The notes under the pieces: model-generated
The model's input: only the letters and a program-made list of their open reading frames with translations
Told to the model about the DNA's origin: nothing
Database searches by the model: none
Assembly (NCBI GenBank): GCA_964543575.1
Contig: CAZIYV010000018.1
Span: 1-35,283 of the forward strand
DNA from: Pelotomaculum_B sp964543575
GTDB lineage: Bacteria; Bacillota; Desulfotomaculia; Desulfotomaculales; Pelotomaculaceae
Length of the DNA stretch: 35,283 bases
Reading direction: 5' to 3'
Translations under genes and position numbers: made by a program
Shown here: in pieces, positions 1 to 6,043 of the stretch
Layout of the letters: every line of letters begins with the position of its first letter
How positions within the stretch are numbered: the stretch's first letter is position 1

Positions 1-4
1 CAGC

Positions 5-631
5 ATGCCATTTGTGGCGCTATACCTTCTGGTATTGATCGCGGCGACGGCGGGATATGCCCGCGGGGCGATCATGGCCAAGGAATTGCCTTTTAAAACA
101 ATACTGAAACAGGAATTAAAGGATAAAAAAATGAGCAGCGCCACCATCAGGACCAAAACCCGCAGCAGCGCCAAGGTTTATGACGACACGCCCTTTATGT
201 GGGCGCTTAATGATATCATTTCAGCCAGGATTTCCATCCTGCCTGTTATCGACAAGGAGAAAAATGAAGTAAAGGGTGTGATCACGAGCACTGATTTTTT
301 GCAAAAGCTGCAGGAAGAACTGAAGATCCTGCAGGAGGAAAACAGTGCCTCTGGGGACAGGGCAGCTGACCCCGCAGCCTTGACAGACAGCAACTACCGC
401 CTGATAGTCAAAAATTTACAAAAGCGCCTGGAAGTATGCAAAGTAAGGGACATCAATCCACAAAGCCCGATAGTAGTAAGCTCCAACGAAAATTTACACG
501 CGGTTATGCATAAAATGATTGAAAAACAGTTCACCAAACTCATTGTAGTTAATAATGACAACTCTTTTGCCGGCACTGTGGACGCGCTGGATTTAATCGG
601 TGAAATCTATGATAACGATAACGGGAATTAA
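5..631 (+). CDS. CBS-domain-pair protein with N-terminal hydrophobic segment, possibly partial
   Basis: The protein has a hydrophobic stretch at about residues 3-23 followed by two CBS modules at about 42-103 and 146-203, joined by a charged linker. Both modules show the usual ending pattern, such as GVITSTDFL in the first and GTVDALDLI in the second. CBS pairs usually bind adenine nucleotides and gate an attached activity; no catalytic domain is visible here. The reading frame stays open to the left edge, so this may be the C-terminal part of a larger membrane protein, with the hydrophobic segment as its last helix. A shorter cytosolic form could start at the internal ATG at 74, which lacks a clear ribosome site. 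Its stop codon abuts the stop codon of the convergent pyrE with no base between them. The domain call is firm; start and function are not. Confidence 0.75.
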   Translation: MPFVALYLLVLIAATAGYARGAIMAKELPFKTILKQELKDKKMSSATIRTKTRSSAKVYDDTPFMWALNDIISARISILPVIDKEKNEVKGVITSTDFLQKLQEELKILQEENSASGDRAADPAALTDSNYRLIVKNLQKRLEVCKVRDINPQSPIVVSSNENLHAVMHKMIEKQFTKLIVVNNDNSFAGTVDALDLIGEIYDNDNGN

Positions 632-1204
632 TTATATATCCCTGCTGCCCGGTTTAACCGCCGGGAGGTCCTCCCCGCAGAGCGGGCAGTCACCAGGGTC
701 ATAGGAAACCGCTTCAATTGTCAACAGCGCTTCCTTTCTAACGCCCAGGTCAGTCCCGCCGCTTCTGTCAACCAGCACACCCGCGCCCACCACCTCACCG
801 CCCAGGCTGCGGACTAAATCGATAACATCCCTGACCGATCCGCCGGTGGTAATTACATCCTCCACCACCAGCACTTTTTCACCCGGCTTGATCTTAAAGC
901 CCCTTCTCAGGGACATAACGCCGTTTTCACGCTCGGTGAAGATGCCGCGCACGCCCAACGCCCTAGCAGTCTCATAGGCCACAATAATTCCTCCCGTGGC
1001 CGGCCCGGCTACAGCGGCAATATTTTCACCGGTAAACTTTGACGCCAGTTCCCGGCAGAGTTTTTCTGTGTGAACAGGGTGCTGCAAGACCAGGGCGCAC
1101 TGAAAATAGCGGTTGCTGTGCCTGCCTGAAGTAAGCTTGAAATGGCCGGTGAGCATGGCTCCTGTTTCCTGGAAGATAGATATGATTTCTTCTTTGCTCA
1201 GCAT
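632..1204 (-). CDS. pyrE: Orotate phosphoribosyltransferase
   Basis: Converts orotate and PRPP to orotidine 5'-monophosphate, the fifth step of de novo UMP synthesis, in the cytosol. The 190-residue protein has the type I phosphoribosyltransferase PRPP loop at residues 111-123 (VLVVEDVITTGGS) and a conserved TSGRHS element near residue 25. A C-terminal CPLCGEDLP segment resembles the small cysteine pair seen in clostridial-type PyrE; a structural role for it is inferred. The ATG is preceded by AAAGGAG at good spacing. It is the last gene of the pyr operon, 29 bp after the metallophosphoesterase gene, and it ends tail-to-tail against the CBS gene. Regulation is expected from the PyrR attenuators far upstream. 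No anomaly in length or motifs. Confidence 0.97.
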   Translation of the reverse strand: MLSKEEIISIFQETGAMLTGHFKLTSGRHSNRYFQCALVLQHPVHTEKLCRELASKFTGENIAAVAGPATGGIIVAYETARALGVRGIFTERENGVMSLRRGFKIKPGEKVLVVEDVITTGGSVRDVIDLVRSLGGEVVGAGVLVDRSGGTDLGVRKEALLTIEAVSYDPGDCPLCGEDLPAVKPGSRDI

Positions 1205-1233
1205 TAGGGCACTCCTTTTATATATTTCTTATG

Positions 1234-2445
1234 CTATAACCTTCCCATGATTTTCACACCTGACACCAGAATACTGTCTTCCTTTGCCAGCGGACTGTTA
1301 AAGTGAATGACAATCTCCACTATCTCCGGCACATTGCCGACTCTGATAGGCGGCCCCCAGGTCCCAAAACCGCAGGAAACAATGAGCTGGAAATCTCCCT
1401 GGCGCAGGTATCCCCAGTCAGTCTCGAAGATTTTTTTTGTTAATAAATTAAAAGGGAATAACTGTCCTTTATGGGTATGACCCGAAAGCTGCAGGTCGAC
1501 ACCCTGCTCCTGTGCCCCCGCCAGGTCAACCGGCTGGTGGATCATCAGCAAGACCGGCAAGGTGCGGTCCACTCCTTCCATAATGCCGGAGAGTTGCCGC
1601 CCGGACGTTCCCGCGAAGCGCTCGCGCGATCGTTCGTCCTGGCCGATCAGATAAAAACTTTCACCTATTTTTTCATAACTGTCGCGCAGTACCGTTATGC
1701 CGGCTTCCTGCAAGTGGCGGAAAGCCTCTTCCTGGTGCCCGCCGATATATTCATGGTTGCCAAACACCGCGAAAGCGCCATATTTTGAATTCAAGCCAAG
1801 CAGGCTGTCCGACATTTTTTGTTCTACAAAAGGTCCGATATTTTCATCAATAATGTCACCGGGCAATAAAACCAGGTCGGGATTAAGGTTGTTGACATTT
1901 TGCACCAGCTTTAGCAGCCTGCCGTTATGAATGATTCTCCCCAGGTGAATATCCGACACCATCACAACACGCAGTTCGCTTATATCGCCCGCTGCTTTGG
2001 GAATATTCAGGTCATAGCTCACAAGCCGCGGGTTTCTTGAATTCCACGACCCGTAAATAACCAGCGCTGTTACCAAAAACACTACAAACAAGCCTGTCAG
2101 GGCGGGCAGGCGCGTGATATCAGCAGGTAAAAAGCCGGACCAGCGGGCGACCAGTCTTATTATATCAATAGCCAGTATAAACAAAAAGAAAAAATCCATC
2201 GCCGCCAGCCAGTACGAACCAACAACAGTTAAAAAATCACCGGCAGCGGCCGGCAAATATTTCTCGCCAAACCTGCCCGCGATGAAAGACAAAGCCAAAA
2301 AGGAGAAAAGCAGCCAGTATAACACGCCAAAAACGGGCGACAGCAGCCTGCCGAAGGCCTGCCAGCCGCGCCAGCCAATATAAAGATTTATAACTCCGTA
2401 GAGTAAAAAAAACACCCCAAAAAAAACGGCGAACTGCATTTTCAT
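1234..2445 (-). CDS. Membrane-anchored metallophosphoesterase (YkuE/YaeI-like)
   Basis: The N-terminal 130 or so residues form four to five hydrophobic helices. A calcineurin-like phosphoesterase domain follows, with the complete metal-binding series in order: SDIHLG (about 165), GDIID (about 197), GNHEY (about 231), a HQP triplet (about 304) and SGHTHKGQ (about 323). Relatives hydrolyse phosphodiester or pyrophosphate bonds, sometimes in lipid substrates, but the substrate here cannot be read from sequence. The active site is probably next to the membrane. The gene lies between DUF2164 and pyrE with gaps of about 28 and 29 bp, so it is co-transcribed with pyrimidine genes although no role in UMP synthesis is known. 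The ATG has an AGGT-type ribosome site; a second in-frame ATG lies two codons later. Family is certain, function is not. Confidence 0.88.
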   Translation of the reverse strand: MKMQFAVFFGVFFLLYGVINLYIGWRGWQAFGRLLSPVFGVLYWLLFSFLALSFIAGRFGEKYLPAAAGDFLTVVGSYWLAAMDFFFLFILAIDIIRLVARWSGFLPADITRLPALTGLFVVFLVTALVIYGSWNSRNPRLVSYDLNIPKAAGDISELRVVMVSDIHLGRIIHNGRLLKLVQNVNNLNPDLVLLPGDIIDENIGPFVEQKMSDSLLGLNSKYGAFAVFGNHEYIGGHQEEAFRHLQEAGITVLRDSYEKIGESFYLIGQDERSRERFAGTSGRQLSGIMEGVDRTLPVLLMIHQPVDLAGAQEQGVDLQLSGHTHKGQLFPFNLLTKKIFETDWGYLRQGDFQLIVSCGFGTWGPPIRVGNVPEIVEIVIHFNSPLAKEDSILVSGVKIMGRL

Positions 2446-2473
2446 CTGATGTTACCTCGCATAACACCTGTAA

Positions 2474-2731
2474 TCATTCTCTTTTTGCCAGTTGCAAAGG
2501 TATTTCAAGCGCGCACACATCTTCTTCCAGTAACATCATTCTTTGTTCAATGATGCTTCGGGCATCTTTAATGGCCTGGTTATAGATATATGGGGATATT
2601 TCTTTTAGTATAAAATCCAGGAAAATTTCGGTTGCTAATTGTCCTGTTTCTTGGGAAAATTCCGTATTGAAATAACGCTGCATCTTGCTTACAATTTCAA
2701 GTTTTTGTTCTCTAGGCAATTTTATTAACAA
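2474..2731 (-). CDS. DUF2164 family protein
   Basis: An 85-residue, mainly helical protein. It matches the DUF2164 pattern from memory: KLPREQK near the start, a central LDFILKEISPYIYNQAIKDA block, and a C-terminal LEEDVCALE motif. The family has no established function. The start is TTG, supported by AAAGGGGATTGAGTC directly upstream. It follows pyrF after 19 bp and precedes the metallophosphoesterase gene by 28 bp, so it appears to be a passenger in the pyr operon. No membrane segment or catalytic motif is visible. The family call rests on recalled family patterns, not on a search. Confidence 0.8.
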   Translation of the reverse strand: MLIKLPREQKLEIVSKMQRYFNTEFSQETGQLATEIFLDFILKEISPYIYNQAIKDARSIIEQRMMLLEEDVCALEIPLQLAKRE

Positions 2732-2750
2732 GACTCAATCCCCTTTATAA

Positions 2751-3479
2751 TTATTGTTTAGAAGCCGATTCGATTTCTTCCAGTATACTCCTGACCGCCG
2801 CAACCGGATCAGGCGCCGCAGTAACCGGCCTCCCAACAACAAGGTAAGTAGCGCCGAGACCAATGGCTTCCCCGGGAGTCATAGTCCTCTTCTGATCGTC
2901 TGCAGCCGCGCCTGCCGGGCGTACACCGGGTGTAATGATTACAAAATCATTGCCGCAGTTCTTTCTGATGGCGGCTATCTCCCGCGGCGACGCCACCACC
3001 CCGTCCAATCCTGCCTCTTTAGCCAGCAAAGCCCAGGCCACTACCCGCTCCTCAATTGAACCAGGCAGGCCGATCTGATTATTGAACACCTCCTGGCCGA
3101 TACTGGTCAGGACGGTCACGGCCACCACCAGGGGAGGCCTGATCTTGGCCCTGGCGGCCTCGTCACGCGCGGCGTCCATGGCAGCGCGCATCATATCCCC
3201 GCCGCCCGCCGCGTGCACGTTTATAATAGCGGCGCCAAGCCTGGTAAGAACGCGGGTAGCCCCGGCCACAGTGTTGGGGATATCATGGAATTTTAAATCA
3301 ACAAAAACAGGCGCCTTGACCCTGAGCCTTTGCAGCACCTCCGGGCCTTCGCTGTTATATAGCTGCATGCCTACTTTGAAGCCGCCCGCGTACGGCGCCA
3401 GCGTGTCAACGAGCAATTCCGCTTCTCCCATGGTGTTGACATCCAGGGCAATAATCAGCGGATTTTTAAACTTTTGCAT
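2751..3479 (-). CDS. pyrF: Orotidine 5'-phosphate decarboxylase
   Basis: Decarboxylates OMP to UMP, the last step of the pathway. The 242-residue TIM-barrel protein carries the catalytic Asp-Lys-Asp set in VDLKFHDIPNT (Asp61, Lys63, Asp66), an N-terminal IIALDV strand with its Asp, and a phosphate-binding VVGRPVTAA motif near the C terminus. Length is normal for the short bacterial subgroup. The ATG is preceded by GGGGGAAG at somewhat wide spacing. It lies 83 bp downstream of the PAS gene; that gap shows no terminator, so it is taken as part of the pyr operon. Confidence 0.97.
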   Translation of the reverse strand: MQKFKNPLIIALDVNTMGEAELLVDTLAPYAGGFKVGMQLYNSEGPEVLQRLRVKAPVFVDLKFHDIPNTVAGATRVLTRLGAAIINVHAAGGGDMMRAAMDAARDEAARAKIRPPLVVAVTVLTSIGQEVFNNQIGLPGSIEERVVAWALLAKEAGLDGVVASPREIAAIRKNCGNDFVIITPGVRPAGAAADDQKRTMTPGEAIGLGATYLVVGRPVTAAPDPVAAVRSILEEIESASKQ

Positions 3480-3562
3480 TTACTCATTCTTCCCCCGTAT
3501 GAATTTAACATAACACGTAAAACTTCAAACCTTGAAGCAGATTTTACAATTAGTCAATACAT

Positions 3563-3901
3563 TTATCTTCTAAAATGCTGCATTTCCAGAAGTATTTCGA
3601 TCAGCATTTCGATAAAACCCATGTACTCTCCGTCTTTAAACCAGGGGGTCTGATAGACTAGTTTTTTGATTCCGTTTTTTTCGGTTGTATAAATGTTTTC
3701 AACCTTTGCTTCCATCATATTTTTAAGCTTTTTCTTAGCGGATTCCGGATGACAGTCCAGCACGTTCGTGCCTATTAACTTGCTTCCACCATCTTTTGCA
3801 AACACCCGGCAGGCTTTATTGTTCATATCCAAAATTATGCCTTCCCTGTCACATACAGTAATAGCCGCGTTGAAATCCCTGATCCAGGTCCCTTCCTGCA
3901 T
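3563..3901 (-). CDS. Single-domain PAS protein inside the pyr operon
   Basis: A 112-residue protein that is essentially one PAS fold: an AAITVCDREGIILDMN opening, NKACRVF, a central NVLDCHPES segment, then a beta-rich YMGFIEMLIEI end. The CHPES stretch resembles the PAS module at the C terminus of DUF438 proteins. There is no kinase, cyclase or DNA-binding output domain, so it would have to act by binding a ligand or a protein partner. I chose the ATG because GAGG sits 8 bp before it; a GTG three codons upstream is also open. Its start is about 12 bp after the pyrD stop, so translational coupling is likely. The Cys and His in CHPES could be ligands for a cofactor, which is speculation. What it senses is unknown. 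Confidence 0.8.
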   Translation of the reverse strand: MQEGTWIRDFNAAITVCDREGIILDMNNKACRVFAKDGGSKLIGTNVLDCHPESAKKKLKNMMEAKVENIYTTEKNGIKKLVYQTPWFKDGEYMGFIEMLIEILLEMQHFRR

Positions 3902-3913
3902 GTACAACACCTC

Positions 3914-4828
3914 TTAAAGTTTTTGCGCGGCTCCCACCAGATCCTGGATGTTTTGAACTCCGTTCGCCGCCATGTAATTTTCTATGCCATCTATGATGTC
4001 CATGGTCGCCCGCGGGTTGATAAAATTGGCGGTGCCCACCGCAACGGCTGTGGCTCCGGCCAGGATGAACTCAAGGGCGTCCTCCGGCGTCATGATACCG
4101 CCCATACCGATGATGGGCAGCTTCACTTCCCGGTACACCTGCCAGACCGCCCGCACCGCCACAGGCCGGACAGCCGGGCCAGAAAGTCCGCCCATAACGT
4201 TGCCGAGGATAGGGCGCCTGGTTTTCACATCAATGGCCATACCCAGCAGGGTGTTGATCATGGACAGGGCGTCAGCGCCGGCCTGGGCAACTTTTTCGGC
4301 CACTGCCACCATGCTGGTGACATTGGGCGAGAGCTTAACAATCACTGTTTTATCCGTATGGGCCTTAACCGCCCTGGTCACTTCCGCCGCCATGACCGGG
4401 TCACTGCCGAACTGCATCCCGCCTTTCTTCACGTTGGGGCAGGATATGTTCACCTCAAGGCCGGTCACCCCCGCCGACCTGTCCAGCACAGCCGCGAGCC
4501 TGGCGTAATCTTCAACCGTGTCTCCCGCAATGTTCACTATTACAGGCAGCTCAAAGCCGGAGAGGTAGGGCAGCGACTCCTCAATAAATTTTTCCACGCC
4601 GGGATTTTGCAGGCCGATAGAGTTAAGAATTCCGGCGGTCGTCTCAACCAGCCTGGGGGTAGGGTTGCCCGGGCGGGGCTTTAAGGTTATTCCCTTCACT
4701 ACTATAGCGCCGAGACGGTTTAGATCAATATATGGAGCGTATTCAGGCCCAAAACCGAAAGTCCCGGAAGCGGTAGTGACAGGGTTCTTCATCCGGATAC
4801 CGCCGATGTTTACCGACATATCGGTCAT
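3914..4828 (-). CDS. pyrD: Dihydroorotate dehydrogenase type 1B, catalytic subunit
   Basis: Oxidises dihydroorotate to orotate using FMN; in the 1B class electrons pass through PyrK to NAD. The barrel shows the class 1 signatures: KNPVTTASGTFGFG near the start, NSIGLQNPG, the active-site Cys in LEVNISCPNVKKGG, and FMN-phosphate motifs IIGMGGI and GATAVAVGTA near the end. The start chosen is the ATG that overlaps the pyrK stop as ATGA, a sign of coupled translation of the two subunits. A GTG two codons upstream and an ATG three codons downstream are alternatives. Adjacent pyrK makes the 1B assignment firm. Confidence 0.96.
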   Translation of the reverse strand: MTDMSVNIGGIRMKNPVTTASGTFGFGPEYAPYIDLNRLGAIVVKGITLKPRPGNPTPRLVETTAGILNSIGLQNPGVEKFIEESLPYLSGFELPVIVNIAGDTVEDYARLAAVLDRSAGVTGLEVNISCPNVKKGGMQFGSDPVMAAEVTRAVKAHTDKTVIVKLSPNVTSMVAVAEKVAQAGADALSMINTLLGMAIDVKTRRPILGNVMGGLSGPAVRPVAVRAVWQVYREVKLPIIGMGGIMTPEDALEFILAGATAVAVGTANFINPRATMDIIDGIENYMAANGVQNIQDLVGAAQKL

Positions 4829-5652
4829 GCCCACACCACCCCTTCAGCCGGGAAGACCGGTCCTTCCAAGCACACCCGCTGGTACCGGAAACCATCCTCC
4901 CCGTCTTTTGCTTTGCAGACACAGGACAGGCAGGCGCCTACACCGCAGCCCATCCTCTCCTCCAGGGATATCTCCCCGTTAAAACCGTTTTCCTGAATAG
5001 CTCCGCAAAGCTCTTTCAGCATAGCGGCGGGTCCGCATCCATATACAAGGCCGGACATTTCTTCATCCGGGTTATAATCTCCGCAGCTGTGCACAGGAAG
5101 ACGGGCGTATAGATCAAACAACTCCACCACGGTCCCGTGATGTCCAATAGAACCGTCATCCGTAGCCAGAAGGACAGTATGTCCAAGATCCTTGATTTCC
5201 TTAACGCAGATGAGCTGTTCCTGCGTGGAGGCGCCCAGCAGGACGGTGGCCTTGTGATTAATTTCGCTCAACTCCTGCAGGAAGAAATAAAGTGGCGCCA
5301 CGCCGATGCCGCCGGCCACGACGAAAACATTCTCACTGCCCGCAGGTTTGGTGAAGCCGTTCCCCAGGGGGCCAAGAATACTGATTGAATCCCCCTCTTT
5401 TTGTCCGGACAGTAAGGTTGTGCCCCTGCCCGCAACCCGGTACAGCAGGCTAACCTCTCCTTTTTGCCGGTCCACCGCGTGGATGCTCACAGGCCTGCGC
5501 AAAAGAGGATCATAGGTTTTGCCGCAGCTCACGTGTAAAAATTGTCCCGGCCGTGCGGCGACAGCCACTTCAGGAGCGGCTAAAGTTAGCCGGAAATGTC
5601 CCCGTATAACTTCGTTTTGTTCTATAACTTCTGCATTCACAACCAGCGACAA
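4825..5652 (-). CDS. pyrK: Dihydroorotate dehydrogenase electron transfer subunit
   Basis: FAD and [2Fe-2S] subunit that passes electrons from PyrD to NAD+. A ferredoxin-reductase-like FAD domain carries RRPVSIHAVD (about residue 53). An NAD-binding domain has VAGGIGVAPLYF. The C-terminal iron-sulfur cluster site is CGVGACLSC with a fourth Cys 16 residues later (Cys236, 241, 244, 261). Start is TTG with AGGAGG seven bases upstream. It overlaps pyrD by 4 bp. Unusually, its upstream side is not tight against carB: a repeat-rich gap of about 390 bp lies between, and one period-7 array ends near 5671, just upstream of the ribosome site. Confidence 0.96.
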   Translation of the reverse strand: MSLVVNAEVIEQNEVIRGHFRLTLAAPEVAVAARPGQFLHVSCGKTYDPLLRRPVSIHAVDRQKGEVSLLYRVAGRGTTLLSGQKEGDSISILGPLGNGFTKPAGSENVFVVAGGIGVAPLYFFLQELSEINHKATVLLGASTQEQLICVKEIKDLGHTVLLATDDGSIGHHGTVVELFDLYARLPVHSCGDYNPDEEMSGLVYGCGPAAMLKELCGAIQENGFNGEISLEERMGCGVGACLSCVCKAKDGEDGFRYQRVCLEGPVFPAEGVVWA

Positions 5653-5670
5653 ACTTAATACCTCCTGTTT

Positions 5671-5705
5671 GAGACATGAGACGTGAGATATGAGACGTGG
5701 GTTTG
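5671..5705. repeat. Heptamer array 1 (RRGACGT type)
   Basis: Five consecutive 7-nt units read GAGACAT, GAGACGT, GAGATAT, GAGACGT and GGGTTTG on the plus strand. The same unit recurs near 6006, 12816 and 35216. It sits just upstream of the pyrK ribosome site, inside the pyr transcript, and opposes the copy at the carB end, so the island is bounded by inverted arrays. Confidence 0.75.
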
Positions 5706-5963
5706 CATGTATTTCTTTCGGGTCGTAAAATCACAACAATCACAGGTTCATGTTCATTTTATCATGAACAATCCTTCAGAGGAATGTCCCCGATGGAATG
5801 TGTGTCCCCTTTCATCTTTCAATGTTGTTTCATATCCTCTGTAGGTCCGGATTCATCCGGACATTCGTTCCTCTTTAAATACCAGTCTAAACACCAGTCA
5901 GCCATTGTGCAAATAAATTCGCAAAAACGAGACAAGAGAACCGTCCCCTTGTCTCACTCCATG
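5706..5963. other. Gene-free island between carB and pyrK with several palindromes
   Basis: No credible gene is present. Visible structures are a stem TGTTCAT / ATGAACA at 5751-5770, with an overlapping alternative GTTCATG / CATGAAC at 5746-5769. A perfect GTCCGGAT-TC-ATCCGGAC palindrome lies at 5845-5862, and two GGAATGT words spaced 14 bp apart at about 5780-5800. None is followed by a proper U tract in the direction of the pyr operon, so I do not call a terminator. It looks like degenerated repeat or mobile-element DNA rather than a pyr control region. No PyrR-type hairpin was recognised. Confidence 0.6.
5929..5955. repeat. Palindromic element with GAGACAAG arms
   Basis: A perfect 8-bp inverted repeat (GAGACAAG / CTTGTCTC) encloses 11 nt containing ACCGTCCC. 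From memory, similar GGGGACGGTTC palindromes are scattered in many Firmicutes genomes and resemble REP-type elements mobilised by Y1 transposases. That link is recalled, not tested here. Confidence 0.6.
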
Positions 5964-5970
5964 CATACCT

Positions 5971-6043
5971 ACGCCTTACGCCCTATGGCCTACGCCTTCT
6001 TTTTCTCACGTCTCACGTCCCACGTCCCAATTCTCACATCTCA
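5971..6043. repeat. Heptamer array 2, in phase for about ten units up to the carB stop
   Basis: From 5971 the plus strand divides into 7-mers: ACGCCTT, ACGCCCT, ATGGCCT, ACGCCTT, CTTTTTC, TCACGTC, TCACGTC, CCACGTC, CCAATTC, TCACATC and onward. Two motif families (ACGCCTT and TCACGTC) share one unbroken phase. The second family is the reverse complement of the RRGACGT unit. The array ends exactly where the carB stop codon begins. Confidence 0.8.

Noticed and set aside
3923..4684. A 253-codon plus-strand frame opposite pyrD
   Set aside because: It lies antisense to a fully conserved pyrD, has no recognisable domain or ribosome site, and its codon pattern is the mirror of the real gene.
5838..5862. 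A third PyrR site between carB and pyrK
   Set aside because: The minus strand reads GGACCTACAGAGGAT, which lacks the UCC and the correct loop, and the stem does not match the two accepted sites.
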